Assembly: GCF_019956555.1 (NCBI RefSeq)
Contig: NZ_JAHBDQ010000015.1
Coordinates: 1-64,000 of the forward strand
Reading direction: 5' to 3'
Source: Pseudomonas sp. A-RE-19
GTDB lineage: Bacteria > Pseudomonadota > Gammaproteobacteria > Pseudomonadales > Pseudomonadaceae
DNA length: 64,000 bases
Shown: positions 42,842-51,532 of the stretch, one piece after another
Position numbering within the stretch: the first letter of the stretch is position 1
How the letters are laid out: each line of letters starts with the position of its first letter
Translations under genes and position numbers: made by a program
The notes under the pieces: generated by a model
The model's database searches: none
What the model saw: the letters and a program-made list of their open reading frames with translations, nothing else
What the model was told of the DNA's origin: nothing

Positions 42842-43534
42842 TCAGTCGCCCAACGCGAACGCCACTGCCGCCTGCGCATGCAGTTCGGTGGTGTCGAGCA
42901 AGGGCAGGGCGCTGTGCTCGGGTTTGATCAGCAAGCCGATTTCGGTACAGCCGAGGATGATCGCCTGGGCGCCGCGTTCGGTCAGCGATTCGATCACCCG
43001 TTGATAGACCTGGCGTGACGCCTCGCTGATCACCCCGACGCACAACTCGTCATAGATGATCCGGTGCACAGCCTGACGGTCCTCGACCTCCGGCACCAGC
43101 ACCGTCAGGCCCTTGGCCGTCAGACGCTCCTTGAGAAAATCCTGCTCCATGGTGAACGCGGTGCCCAGCAAACCCACCCGCAGCGCACCGGCGTCCAATG
43201 CCGCCTGAGCGGTCGGGTCGGCAATGTGCAGGAACGGAATATCGATCGCGGCCTGAATCTGCCCGGCCACCTTGTGCATGGTGTTGGTACACAGCACCAC
43301 GCACTCGGCGCCGCCAGCTTCCAGACGCTGGGCCGCATCCACCAGAATCGCCGCCGCATCGTCCCAGCGCCCGGCATGCTGGGCCTGTTCGACAGGGCCG
43401 AAGTCGACGCTGTACATCAGCAATTTCGCCGAACGCAACGGCCCGAGGCGATCGCGTACCTGCTGGTTGATGAGGCGGTAATACTCGGCGCTGGACTCCC
43501 AGCTCATGCCGCCGATAAGGCCGATGGTGCGCAT
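42842..43534 (-). CDS. Aspartate/glutamate racemase family protein
   Basis: The 230-residue cytosolic enzyme has the two catalytic cysteines of the PLP-independent racemases: Cys82 in VVLCTNTMHK and Cys196 in IILGCTEIGLL, plus the N-terminal GLIGGMSWESSAEYY. This is the aspartate-racemase (YgeA-like) type, which interconverts L- and D-amino acids, probably aspartate or broader. It is divergent from an AraC-type regulator with 93 bases between the starts, a normal regulator-target layout. Confidence 0.9.
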   Translation of the reverse strand: MRTIGLIGGMSWESSAEYYRLINQQVRDRLGPLRSAKLLMYSVDFGPVEQAQHAGRWDDAAAILVDAAQRLEAGGAECVVLCTNTMHKVAGQIQAAIDIPFLHIADPTAQAALDAGALRVGLLGTAFTMEQDFLKERLTAKGLTVLVPEVEDRQAVHRIIYDELCVGVISEASRQVYQRVIESLTERGAQAIILGCTEIGLLIKPEHSALPLLDTTELHAQAAVAFALGD

Positions 43535-43627
43535 GTCGTACTCCTGTAAATGGCAAGCCCTTGCGAGAGCGGTCTTTATTCGAGAGTATCCCGTGAGTCT
43601 TCATGGCGATCTATCAGGAAATTTCAC

Positions 43628-44404
43628 ATGCCCAGTGTGCTGAGCCAGCGCCTTGCGGGCGGCAAAATCTGTCTGCAACTCTTGCCCCGTGCGGCGTACA
43701 GCGCGCGCGATCCGGCACAGTCGCAAACCCTTGGGGTGACGCTGGAACGTCAGCGAGGCGTGCATGCGATCGATTCTGACCGACGGACAGATTTTGATAC
43801 CTTTGCGGGTGTGATGGCTTACACGCCGATCGGCGTGGAAGTGTTTTCCGAATCAGCCACTGGTGGTGAGTATCTGCTGATGCGCCTGGACGAGCAGTTC
43901 GCCAGCGAACAGTTACCCTCCGTTGCCCACCGCGTGCAGTCTTGCGGCAATCGACGGGCGCTGACCCTGGCGCGAGAGGTACGGCGTCAGTTGTTCGTCA
44001 CGCAACCCGATGTGCTGGCGCTTGAGCAATGTGCGGTGGCTCTGGTTGGGGTCGCGAATTCGCAAACCGATACAGGGCAGCGTGCCACGCCCAAGGCTTT
44101 CGCCCGCGTCATGGAGCAGATCACCGAGCAGTTCCAGCAACCGCTGACGCTGGAACAATTGGCCGCCTCCTATGGGCAAAACGAGCTGCGCTTTCTGCGC
44201 GATTTTACCCGGGCCATCGGCATGACACCGCACGCTTACCTGGTTGAAGTTCGGCTTCAGGCCGCACGATGGATGATCGAATGTACTGATCTGCCCTTGG
44301 CCGGTATCGCATTCGATGCCGGTTTCGCCCATCAGTCCCACATGGGCAGTGTCTTTCGCAAACACCTGGGCATGACTCCTTGCCAATACCGTTCACGCTT
44401 TTAG
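43628..44404 (+). CDS. AraC-family transcriptional regulator
   Basis: The start giving MPSVLSQRLAGGKICLQLLP yields 258 residues. The C-terminal third has the two AraC helix-turn-helix motifs (QPLTLEQLAASYGQNELRFL, then TDLPLAGIAFDAGFAHQSHM) and the closing FRKHLGMTPCQYR. The N-terminal half is an effector domain of unrecognised type. Divergent to the racemase gene, which is the likely target; the effector could be a D- or L-amino acid. Confidence 0.9.
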   Translation: MPSVLSQRLAGGKICLQLLPRAAYSARDPAQSQTLGVTLERQRGVHAIDSDRRTDFDTFAGVMAYTPIGVEVFSESATGGEYLLMRLDEQFASEQLPSVAHRVQSCGNRRALTLAREVRRQLFVTQPDVLALEQCAVALVGVANSQTDTGQRATPKAFARVMEQITEQFQQPLTLEQLAASYGQNELRFLRDFTRAIGMTPHAYLVEVRLQAARWMIECTDLPLAGIAFDAGFAHQSHMGSVFRKHLGMTPCQYRSRF

Positions 44405-44474
44405 TCGTACGCCTGTGGCGCGCATCTGCCATGCTCAAAGTCCGCAGCACCGCTTCAACCAAAGGAACACCGCA

Positions 44475-44969
44475 ATGGACGACGTACAGCAACTGGGTGA
44501 GATGCTTCGCCACTACGCAGAAAGCGAAGCGCACAAGAAGCAACTGTTTGAGTCGCAATCGGTCGTGTGGGCGACGCGTATTGGTGAGTTGTTCGATCAG
44601 ATCCAGCAGTGGCTGGAACCGGTTCAGGCGCCGAACCTGCTGGAGGTGAGTCGCGAGGCGTATGTCGCATCCGGGCCAAACGTGCCGCTCGAGACGTCGA
44701 CCTTCAAGACCGAAAAACTGAGTATCGTCATCGCCGGGAAACCGGTGGAGTTCGTGCCGGACGTGATGGGCGCGGGCGGGCAGATTTCCCTGGTGGTGAT
44801 GGGCTTGACCGCCGCGCGTTATGGCAGCATTTCGCTGGTATGCCTGCCGCCCTCCAGCAATTGGCAGTGGCGCAAGACCAATGGTTTGAAAGACCCGGAT
44901 ACCTTTGCCTTCGATGCGAACTTCCTGGCGCAGCAACTGCAGAGTTTGATTCCCCGCGAGCGCGGCTGA
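44475..44969 (+). CDS. Conserved protein of unknown function (164 aa)
   Basis: The ATG giving MDDVQQLGEMLRHYAESEAH has AAAGGA at the usual distance; the longer open frame has no such site. The protein has an N-terminal helical region with an amphipathic heptad-like pattern (RIGELFDQIQQWLEPVQA) and a beta-rich second half (KLSIVIAGKPVEFVPDVMGA). No signal peptide or membrane segment. I do not recognise a family. It follows the AraC-type gene by 70 bases and could be co-transcribed. Confidence 0.65.
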   Translation: MDDVQQLGEMLRHYAESEAHKKQLFESQSVVWATRIGELFDQIQQWLEPVQAPNLLEVSREAYVASGPNVPLETSTFKTEKLSIVIAGKPVEFVPDVMGAGGQISLVVMGLTAARYGSISLVCLPPSSNWQWRKTNGLKDPDTFAFDANFLAQQLQSLIPRERG

Positions 44970-44994
44970 ATGCTCTGAATATTGCACATTCCCC

Positions 44995-45106
44995 TGTGGG
45001 AGCGAGCCTGCTCGCGATGGCGGTTTAGCAATCAGCATTTATGTTCACTGATCCTCCGCTTTCGCGAGCAGGCTCGCTCCCACATTGATTTGCGGCGTTC
45101 GCAAAT
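44995..45106. repeat. REP doublet (REPIN), GAGCGAGCCTGCTCGCGA class, with small hairpin
   Basis: TGTGGGAGCGAGCCTGCTCG faces its exact complement ending CTCGCTCCCACA at 45083. Directly after it ATTTGCG and CGCAAAT (45088-45106) form a further seven-base hairpin around GCGTT. The cluster sits between two convergent transcripts and may end both. Confidence 0.85.
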
Positions 45107-45146
45107 GATGTATTCACTGCAGCTCCCACAGTGGTTTGGGTGTGCC

Positions 45147-45368
45147 TCAGATTTCGAGGTTGCCCCAACCCGGCTTCACCTCTTCCGGTGCCACCGCTTT
45201 CACGGTTTTGCCCGTGGCCAATTCCACCCGCCGCGCCACTTCGGGGTCATCGGCGAACGGAATCAGACTGGCATCATCCAGGCTCTCGGCGGTCTGGTGT
45301 TTCAGGCAGTATTCAACCGCCAGCCAAAGCCCCAAAACACCTAATAGATTCAACGCCATCTCAATCAT
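45147..45368 (-). CDS. Small membrane protein next to ccoN4 (PA4134-like position)
   Basis: The 73-residue protein starts with a hydrophobic helix (MIEMALNLLGVLGLWLAVEY) and has a charged cytoplasmic tail (EEVKPGWGNLEI). Its start is 15 bases from the ccoN-like stop, so the two are surely co-transcribed. It occupies the position of PA4134 in the P. aeruginosa ccoN4 locus and could be a small oxidase accessory or CcoQ-like subunit, though it lacks a convincing CcoQ sequence. Function unproven. Confidence 0.7.
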   Translation of the reverse strand: MIEMALNLLGVLGLWLAVEYCLKHQTAESLDDASLIPFADDPEVARRVELATGKTVKAVAPEEVKPGWGNLEI

Positions 45369-45383
45369 GTCAGGCTCCTTGCC

Positions 45384-46811
45384 TCAGGCAATCTGCGCTT
45401 CAAGTTCGGCCATCTCGACGCTCGAAACCCGCACCGTGCGCCAGGTGTTGTAGGCCATCAGCAACATGCCGCTGAGGAAGAAAACCCCACCGGCGAAACG
45501 CACCACAAACCCCGGATGACTGGCCTGCAAGGCTTCGACGAACGAGTAGGTCAGCGTGCCGTCATCGTTGATCGCGCGCCACATCAAACCCTGGGTGATG
45601 CCGTTGACCCACATCGAGGCGATGTACAGCACGGTGCCGATGGTCGCAAGCCAGAAGTGCAGGTTGATCAGCGGCGTGCTGTACATCTGCTCGCGGCCGA
45701 AGACTTTCGGGACCATGTGGTAGATGGCGCCAAACGTGATCATCGCCACCCAACCAAGCGCCCCGGCATGAACGTGGCCGATGGTCCAGTCGGTGTAGTG
45801 GGAGAGGGCGTTCACCGTTTTGATCGCCATCATCGGCCCTTCGAAAGTCGACATGCCGTAGAACGCCAGTGACAGCACCAGAAAACGCAGGATCGGGTCG
45901 GTGCGCAACTTATGCCAGGCGCCCGACAACGTCATCATGCCGTTGATCATCCCGCCCCAGCTCGGCGCCAGCAAAATCAGCGACATCGCCATGCCCAGCG
46001 ACTGCGCCCAGTCCGGCAGCGCGGTGTAGTGCAAGTGGTGCGGGCCGGCCCAGATGTACAGGGTGATCAGCGCCCAGAAGTGCACGATCGACAAGCGATA
46101 GGAATACACCGGCCGCCCGACCTGTTTCGGCACGAAGTAATACATCATCCCGAGGAAGCCGGTGGTCAGGAAGAAGCCTACGGCGTTATGCCCGTACCAC
46201 CATTGCACCATGGCGTCGGTGGCCCCGGAGTACACCGGATACGACTTGAACCAGTCCACCGGAATCGACAGGTGATTGACCACGTGCAGCATGGCGATCA
46301 CCACGATGAACGCACCGAAAAACCAGTTGCCGACGTAGATGTGCCTGGTTTTGCGTTGCACCACGGTGGTGAAAAACACGATGGCGTAAGCGACCCAGAC
46401 CACCGTCATCCACACCGCGCCGGAGAATTCGATCTCGGCGTATTCCTTGGTGGTGGTGTAGCCCAGCGGCAGAGTAATCAGCATCACCACGATCACCGAT
46501 TGCCAGCCCCAGAAGGTGAACGCGGCGAGCTTGTCAGAGTACAACCGCACCTGGCAGGTGCGTTGCACTGCGTAGTAACTGGCGGCGAATTGCGCGCTGC
46601 CGGCAAAGCCGAAAATCACCAGGCTGGTGTGCAGCGGGCGCAAGCGGCCGAAGGTGGTCCACGGCAGGTTGAGGTTCATCTCGGGCCATACCAGCTGCGA
46701 GGCGATCCATACCCCCATCGCCATCCCGACGACACCCCAGACAATGGTTGCCACGACGAATTGGCGAACGACCTTGTAGTTATAGGCCTGTCCGATTGTT
46801 GCTGTGCTCAT
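45384..46811 (-). CDS. ccoN4: Orphan cbb3-type cytochrome oxidase catalytic subunit, CcoN4-like
   Basis: The ATG giving [20 protein letters not shown] yields 475 residues, the standard CcoN size. Twelve helices and the heme/copper histidines are visible: [10 protein letters not shown] for heme b, [10 protein letters not shown] with the His of CuB, GPHHLHYT for the two other CuB ligands, and [11 protein letters not shown] for the high-spin and low-spin hemes. No ccoO or ccoP gene follows, so it must exchange into oxidases made with subunits encoded elsewhere. In P. aeruginosa the orphan CcoN4 gives cyanide-tolerant isoforms and is induced by cyanide. The neighbours here match that locus. Confidence 0.93.
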   Translation of the reverse strand: MSTATIGQAYNYKVVRQFVVATIVWGVVGMAMGVWIASQLVWPEMNLNLPWTTFGRLRPLHTSLVIFGFAGSAQFAASYYAVQRTCQVRLYSDKLAAFTFWGWQSVIVVMLITLPLGYTTTKEYAEIEFSGAVWMTVVWVAYAIVFFTTVVQRKTRHIYVGNWFFGAFIVVIAMLHVVNHLSIPVDWFKSYPVYSGATDAMVQWWYGHNAVGFFLTTGFLGMMYYFVPKQVGRPVYSYRLSIVHFWALITLYIWAGPHHLHYTALPDWAQSLGMAMSLILLAPSWGGMINGMMTLSGAWHKLRTDPILRFLVLSLAFYGMSTFEGPMMAIKTVNALSHYTDWTIGHVHAGALGWVAMITFGAIYHMVPKVFGREQMYSTPLINLHFWLATIGTVLYIASMWVNGITQGLMWRAINDDGTLTYSFVEALQASHPGFVVRFAGGVFFLSGMLLMAYNTWRTVRVSSVEMAELEAQIA

Positions 46812-47240
46812 GGTCAGTTCTTCCACGGTTGCAAAGTCTTGCCAGGCCACCCGGTCTGGCATGCCATGAACTGTAGAAACCCTGCCGCAAACAAAACAGA
46901 CTCAGAAAAACCGAGTTTATGCGGATCAGCTGCGATGCGGGCCTGCGGCCATACGCTGCGTGCTGATACGGTTTTTTAGTGTTTAGCTGAATCTGTAACG
47001 TGCTGCGCTGCTGCCGCATAGTTGCACCCCAAGAGCGAGCCGCAGAGCCTGATGCCGATCAGTTTAGGCGCAGACCTTGTGGGAGCGAGCCTGCTCGCGA
47101 TAGCGGACTGACAAGCAGCACATGTGTTGAATGCGTAACCGCCATCGCGAGCAGGCTCGCTCCCACATGGATTGCGGTATTCAAATCCTTGACTGACTGG
47201 CATTAGCCGCAGAGCCCGATAATCCTGATGAGGCAGCTAC
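46812..47240. promoter_or_regulatory. Divergent control region of ccoN4 and the siroheme reductase gene
   Basis: This 429-base spacer carries an ANR-like dyad CTGATGCCGATCAG at 47049-47062 (core TGAT-N4-ATCA, outer base of each half off consensus). It also has a 16-base direct repeat AGCCGCAGAGCC(T/C)GAT at 47038-47053 and 47205-47220 that brackets a REP doublet. No gene is seen in it. ANR or a related oxygen/cyanide-responsive regulator acting here is inference. Confidence 0.45.
47078..47167. repeat. REP doublet (REPIN), GAGCGAGCCTGCTCGCGA class
   Basis: TGTGGGAGCGAGCCTGCTCG and its exact complement ending GCTCGCTCCCACA form a near-perfect palindrome within the ccoN4/reductase control region, flanked by the 16-base direct repeat described for that region. 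Confidence 0.88.
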
Positions 47241-48914
47241 ATGTATCAGTACGACGACTATGACCGGGCCCTGGTGTTCGAGCGTGTTGCGCAGTTTCAC
47301 GATCAGGTCGAACGTTTCATGGCCGGGGAATTGAGCGAAGAAGAGTTCCTGCCCCTGCGTTTGCAGAACGGCCTGTACATGCAAAAGCATGCCTACATGC
47401 TGCGCGTGGCAATTCCCTACGGCACGCTGAGCGCGAAACAAATGCGCATTCTGGCGAGCATTGCGCGGGACTACGATCGGGGTTACGGCCACTTCACCAC
47501 CCGGCAGAACATGCAGTTCAACTGGATCGAACTGGCCCAGGTGCCGGACATCCTCGAACGCCTGGCCCAGGTGGAAATGCACGCCATCCAGACTTCCGGC
47601 AATTGCGTGCGCAACATCACCACCGAAGCCTTTGCCGGGGTCGCTGCGGACGAACTGATGGACCCGCGCCCGCTGGCGGAGATCCTGCGGCAATGGTCGA
47701 CCATCAACCCGGAGTTCCTGTTCCTGCCGCGCAAATTCAAGATCGCCATCTGCTCGGCGAAACAGGACCGCGCGGCCATCATGATGCATGACATCGGCCT
47801 TTATCTTTATCGCGATGACAGCGGACAAATGCTCTTGCGGGTGATCGTTGGCGGCGGCTTGGGGCGCACACCGATCCTCGGTTTGCAGATCCGCGAAGGC
47901 TTGCCGTGGCAGCACCTGCTGTCCTACGTCGAAGCGGTGTTGCGGGTCTATAACCGTCACGGACGGCGCGATAACAAGTACAAGGCGCGGATCAAGATTC
48001 TGGTCAAGGCCTTGGGTATCGAAGCGTTCGCCAAGGAAGTGGAGGAGGAGTGGCAGCACCTCAAGGACGGCCCGGCGCAGTTGACCGACGTTGAGTATGA
48101 GCGTGTCGCCAGTGCCTTTGTGCCACCCGATTACCGTTCACTGGCGGGCACCGATCTGGGCTTCGGCACACGCCTGGCCGAGAATCCGGCGTTCGCCCGT
48201 TGGGTGGCGCGCAACGTTCAACCGCACAAGGTGCAGGGTTACGCCAGCGTGGTGCTGTCGACCAAACCGGGCATCGCCGCGCCACCGGGGGATGTCACGG
48301 CCGAGCAAATGGAAGCGGTGGCCCAGTGGTCCGAGCAGTTTGGTTTCGGCGAAATCCGCATTGCCCATGAACAGAACATCGTCTTGCCGGACGTGCCCAA
48401 GACGGACCTTTATCCCCTGTGGTGCCTGGCCTGCGAGCAAGGCCTGGGGTGCGCCAATATCGGCTTGCTGACCGACATCATCGCTTGCCCGGGCGGTGAT
48501 TTCTGCGCGCTGGCCAACGCCAAATCAATCCCCATCGCGCAAGCGATTCAGGTGCGCTTCGAGAATCTGGATTACCTGCATGACCTGGGCGATATCAGCC
48601 TGAACATCTCTGGCTGCATGAACGCCTGCGGCCATCACCACATCGGCAACATCGGCATTCTTGGCGTCGATAAAAACGGCAGTGAGTGGTACCAGATCAC
48701 CCTCGGCGGCGCCCAGGGCAAGAACAGCGCGTTGGGCAAAGTCATCGGCCCGTCCTTCAGCGCCGCCGAAGTGCCTGATGTCATTGAACAGATCATTGGC
48801 ACATTCGTTCGCTACCGGGAGAGTGAGGAACTGTTCGTCGATACCTTGGCACGCATCGGTCTGGAGCCCTTCAAGGAGCGGGTTTACCCGAAAATGCTGG
48901 AGGTGTCGGCATGA
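47241..48914 (+). CDS. Siroheme nitrite/sulfite reductase-like protein (PA4130-like)
   Basis: The 557-residue protein has the duplicated nitrite/sulfite reductase fold. The 4Fe-4S/siroheme ligands are C416-x5-C422 (ACPGGDFCAL) and C459-x3-C463 (GCMNACGHHH). The N-terminal half contains FTTRQNMQFNWIELAQVPDI as in ferredoxin-type reductases. It corresponds in context to PA4130 of P. aeruginosa, which is induced by cyanide and copper limitation together with ccoN4. Whether its true substrate is nitrite, sulfite or another oxyanion is not decided by sequence. The following DUF934 gene overlaps its stop (ATGA). Confidence 0.88.
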   Translation: MYQYDDYDRALVFERVAQFHDQVERFMAGELSEEEFLPLRLQNGLYMQKHAYMLRVAIPYGTLSAKQMRILASIARDYDRGYGHFTTRQNMQFNWIELAQVPDILERLAQVEMHAIQTSGNCVRNITTEAFAGVAADELMDPRPLAEILRQWSTINPEFLFLPRKFKIAICSAKQDRAAIMMHDIGLYLYRDDSGQMLLRVIVGGGLGRTPILGLQIREGLPWQHLLSYVEAVLRVYNRHGRRDNKYKARIKILVKALGIEAFAKEVEEEWQHLKDGPAQLTDVEYERVASAFVPPDYRSLAGTDLGFGTRLAENPAFARWVARNVQPHKVQGYASVVLSTKPGIAAPPGDVTAEQMEAVAQWSEQFGFGEIRIAHEQNIVLPDVPKTDLYPLWCLACEQGLGCANIGLLTDIIACPGGDFCALANAKSIPIAQAIQVRFENLDYLHDLGDISLNISGCMNACGHHHIGNIGILGVDKNGSEWYQITLGGAQGKNSALGKVIGPSFSAAEVPDVIEQIIGTFVRYRESEELFVDTLARIGLEPFKERVYPKMLEVSA

Positions 48915-49405
48915 ACAATCTGCTGCGTTTGCAAGACGGCGGCGCCGAGTGGGTGCGCGACGACCCGTGGCAGCTGATTCGTGAAACAACGGAGCAGTTG
49001 CCGGCCGGACCGCTGATACTGCCGTTACCCCAGTGGCTGGCGTTGAATGCCGACAGGACATCAGCGCTCGAAGGCGTCTGGCTGGCTCCCAACGACGAAG
49101 TGACAAACCTGGCCCCATGGTTTCCCGACCTGCCGCTGATTGCCCTGGATTTCCCGAGTTTTCGCGACGGACGTGCCTACAGCCAGGCCTATCTGTTGCG
49201 TACGCGTTTCGGTTGGCAAGGCGAATTACGCGCGATTGGCGATGTGCTGCGCGATCAACTCAGCCACATGCGCCAATGCGGTTTCGACAGTTTTGCCGTG
49301 CGCGAAGACAAATCTGCTGAAGATGCGCTCAAGGGACTGGCCGGGATGAGCGTGTTGTATGGCCGCTCGGTGATCGAGCCGCGGCCGTTGTTTCGGCGGC
49401 GGTAG
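48911..49405 (+). CDS. DUF934-family protein, partner of the siroheme reductase
   Basis: The 164-residue protein starts in overlap with the reductase stop. The DUF934 core is recognisable: a central LPLIALDFPSFRDGRAYSQA and the following LLRTRFGWQGELRAIGDVLR with DQLSHMRQCGFDSF. DUF934 genes nearly always follow a sulfite/nitrite reductase-like gene and are thought to act with it, perhaps in electron delivery or assembly; no biochemical role is established. Confidence 0.88.
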   Translation: MNNLLRLQDGGAEWVRDDPWQLIRETTEQLPAGPLILPLPQWLALNADRTSALEGVWLAPNDEVTNLAPWFPDLPLIALDFPSFRDGRAYSQAYLLRTRFGWQGELRAIGDVLRDQLSHMRQCGFDSFAVREDKSAEDALKGLAGMSVLYGRSVIEPRPLFRRR

Positions 49406-49412
49406 GAACATC

Positions 49413-49597
49413 AAGATCAAAGATCGCAGCCTTCGGCAGCTCCTACGGAGGTTGCGTACGCCGCAGAATCACGGGTGTACACGGTCGGCGTAGGAGCTGG
49501 CGAAGCCTGCGATCTTTTGATCTTCGGCGTCAGTTGCAACGACAAGATCAAAAGATCGCAGCCTTCGGCAGCTCCTACAAAGGCTGCGATCTTTTGC
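49413..49597. repeat. REP cluster of four halves, GTAGGAGCTGCCGAAGGCTGCGATC class
   Basis: In order: a left-facing copy (ATCGCAGCCTTCGGCAGCTC, about 49421), a right-facing copy with stem changes (GTAGGAGCTGGCGAAGCCTG, about 49491), another left-facing copy (about 49546-49579) and a right-facing remnant (AGGCTGCGATCTTTTGC, 49580). The tandem arrangement implies more than one insertion or a partial duplication. Confidence 0.8.
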
Positions 49598-49665
49598 TTG
49601 GGCCAATGATGGCATTTTGGTAGAGTCCGCGCCTCATAAGGAGTCAGCAAAGAAAGGAGTCTGGT

Positions 49666-50634
49666 TTGAGCGCGGGCAAGAAAATTTTAGGGCTTTTTGC
49701 GTTGCTGCTGATGGCGGCCCTGTGGGGCAGTTATTTTTACGTGTTCAAAGAGAACCGTAACGGCCAGCTCGGGGAGACGTTCAGCAGCTACGCCTGGTGT
49801 GGCACGCCGCCGGCCAGCGATACCGGTGGGTTGGGCAAGGATCGACTGTCGCTGCGCATCACCAACAACGTTCACGGCGAGTTCATGCTCTCGGGCGCGG
49901 TCATCGTCTCCGAACGAACCTTTGATCGTTATGACCTGGGCCGCAACGAGCTGCGGCTGCGCATGGAGCCCATGCAGTGGTCCTACGGCATTGCGCCGAT
50001 TCTCATGGAACAGGTCAAGATCAAACCCCTGAGCCGTAACCTGTCTTCGACCAACAAAAGTGCCTACGCGGAACTTGAGTCCAGACCCATCGATGTCCAG
50101 GGGCGGGCGACGGACTTTCCCTTCGACTCCTATCGCTACGGCTACAAGCCGGTGCTGTACATCCTCAAAGGCAATGAGCGCATTGACCTGAAGTTCAGGC
50201 ACATTACCACCGGCATGGAGATGTCGAACACCTTTACGCCGACCCAGAAGTACAACCGTGTCGAGTACATCAACGAGAAAAATTCGTTGATCAGCGAGGA
50301 AGACTACAAGCCTTACGGCGCCAACGAGTGCGCGTTCAGCGTCGAGCGCAAGGGCTCGTTCAAGGTGATTGTGCTGCTGTTGTTGCTGGTGATGTGTCTG
50401 CCGCTGATGCACGTGTTCTATCGCGATGAGCCGGGCATCGATTTTCTCGCGACGCTGGTGAGTATTGGTGCGATCCGGGTGTTTCTGGTGGGGCCGTTGA
50501 ATGACTTCCAGCTGTACACCATCGACTTCCTGTTCGCCGCCGTGATCATCCTCGTGGGCACGGTGTCGTTGATCAAGGCGATGCGGGCCAATAGTCGGCG
50601 GGAGTTGGCGGCGAAAAGCGGATCTTCCTGGTGA
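49666..50634 (+). CDS. Membrane protein of unknown function with periplasmic domain, TTG start (322 aa)
   Basis: The start codon is TTG, backed by a strong AAAGGAG five bases upstream; no in-frame ATG near it fits. The protein has one N-terminal helix (about 7-28, LGLFALLLMAALWGSYFYVF), a periplasmic domain of about 190 residues with FPFDSYRYGYKPVLYILKGN, and three C-terminal helices (about 225-300). The topology is like DUF4436 proteins, but I am not sure of the family. No operon partner is evident. A membrane-bound sensor or enzyme is possible; function unknown. Confidence 0.7.
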   Translation: MSAGKKILGLFALLLMAALWGSYFYVFKENRNGQLGETFSSYAWCGTPPASDTGGLGKDRLSLRITNNVHGEFMLSGAVIVSERTFDRYDLGRNELRLRMEPMQWSYGIAPILMEQVKIKPLSRNLSSTNKSAYAELESRPIDVQGRATDFPFDSYRYGYKPVLYILKGNERIDLKFRHITTGMEMSNTFTPTQKYNRVEYINEKNSLISEEDYKPYGANECAFSVERKGSFKVIVLLLLLVMCLPLMHVFYRDEPGIDFLATLVSIGAIRVFLVGPLNDFQLYTIDFLFAAVIILVGTVSLIKAMRANSRRELAAKSGSSW

Positions 50635-50715
50635 TTGACCAGGGTTATCCAGATGAGGTTTTGTGTTGTTTGAGCTGATGTCTTCGCGGGCAAAGTAATG
50701 CGGCGCGGCTGAGGG

Positions 50716-50819
50716 CTTCTTCGCGAGCAGGCTCGCTCCCACATTGATTCTGTTTCGATCACAGATTTTGTGTACGCCAGAGATCAAATGTGGGAGCGAG
50801 CCTGCTCGCGAAAGCGGCC
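50716..50819. repeat. REP doublet, GAGCGAGCCTGCTCGCGA class, outward orientation
   Basis: CTTCTTCGCGAGCAGGCTCG at the left and TGTGGGAGCGAGCCTGCTCG at the right are complementary copies pointing outward, with about 50 bases between. Together with the element at 50859 it occupies most of the 362-base gap (50635-50996) between the membrane-protein gene and the YciI gene. Confidence 0.82.
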
Positions 50820-50858
50820 TCCCGATACCACTAAATCCTCCGCAATCCCGGTACCCCG

Positions 50859-50953
50859 TGTAGGAGCTGCCGAAGGCTGCGATCTTTTGATCTTGCTTTT
50901 GGCGGGCTCGGAAAGAGCAAGATCAAAAGATCGCAGCCTTCGGCAGCTCCTAC
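50859..50953. repeat. REP doublet, GTAGGAGCTGCCGAAGGCTGCGATC class
   Basis: TGTAGGAGCTGCCGAAGGCT with GATCTTTTGATCTTGC on the left is mirrored almost exactly on the right (GCAAGATCAAAAGATCGCAG, then CCTTCGGCAGCTCCTAC). The stem including AGATCAAAAGATC is unusually long, about 42 bases per arm. Confidence 0.88.
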
Positions 50954-50957
50954 GATA

Positions 50958-51006
50958 CATCAGGTGCATCAGGTGCATCAGGTGTGCTTCAGTGCTTCAG
51001 TGCTTC
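50958..51006. repeat. Short tandem repeats (9-mer x3 then 8-mer x3) overlapping the YciI gene end
   Basis: CATCAGGTG is repeated three times exactly (50958-50984), followed by GTGCTTCA repeated twice and a third partial copy (50984-51006). The yciI-like stop codon (50997-50999) lies inside the second array, so array slippage would change the protein's end. Confidence 0.85.
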
Positions 51007-51422
51007 TTCGCCTGCGCACGCACTCGCTCTTCCTGCTCGCGCAACTGCGGTGTGAACTCGGCACCGAAGTCTTCGGCCTCGAACACCTGGCGAATCTCGA
51101 TCTCGGCCTCTGTACCCGGCATCGGGTTGGGGCAGCGCTTGACCCACTCGATCGCTTCCTCTTTCGACTTCACCTGCCACAGCCAATAGCCGGCGATCAG
51201 TTCCTTGGTTTCAATAAACGGGCCGTCGATCACCGTGCGCTGGTCTCCCGAGAAACGCACGCGGGCGCCTTTGCTGCTGGGCTGCAGGCCGTCGCAATCG
51301 ATAAGGATGCCGGCCTTGGCCAGTTCCTCGTTGAAATTGCCCATCGCGGTCATCAGTTCTTCGCTGGGCATCACACCGGCCTCGGAATCCGGGCTGGCTT
51401 TCACAATGATCATGAATCGCAT
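50997..51422 (-). CDS. YciI-family (DGPF-domain) protein
   Basis: The 141-residue protein is a YciI-like dimeric ferredoxin-fold protein of the DGPF type: MRFMIIVKASPDSEAG at the N terminus, then RTVIDGPFIETKELIAGYWL, with the conserved WVKRCPNPMPGTEAEIEIRQ in the C-terminal half. Such genes often pair with ECF sigma factors, but none is seen here. Enzyme activity is not established in most members. The C-terminal codons run into short tandem repeats. Confidence 0.85.
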   Translation of the reverse strand: MRFMIIVKASPDSEAGVMPSEELMTAMGNFNEELAKAGILIDCDGLQPSSKGARVRFSGDQRTVIDGPFIETKELIAGYWLWQVKSKEEAIEWVKRCPNPMPGTEAEIEIRQVFEAEDFGAEFTPQLREQEERVRAQAKKH

Positions 51423-51532
51423 GGCAGTTCTCCACTGGATTTGAATGACTCACTGTCTAGTCGAATGGCCATGGGCTAAATCGACAACACGACTAAACGC
51501 AATCGCCAAGAACCTTCTGGTGCCCCGTATCC

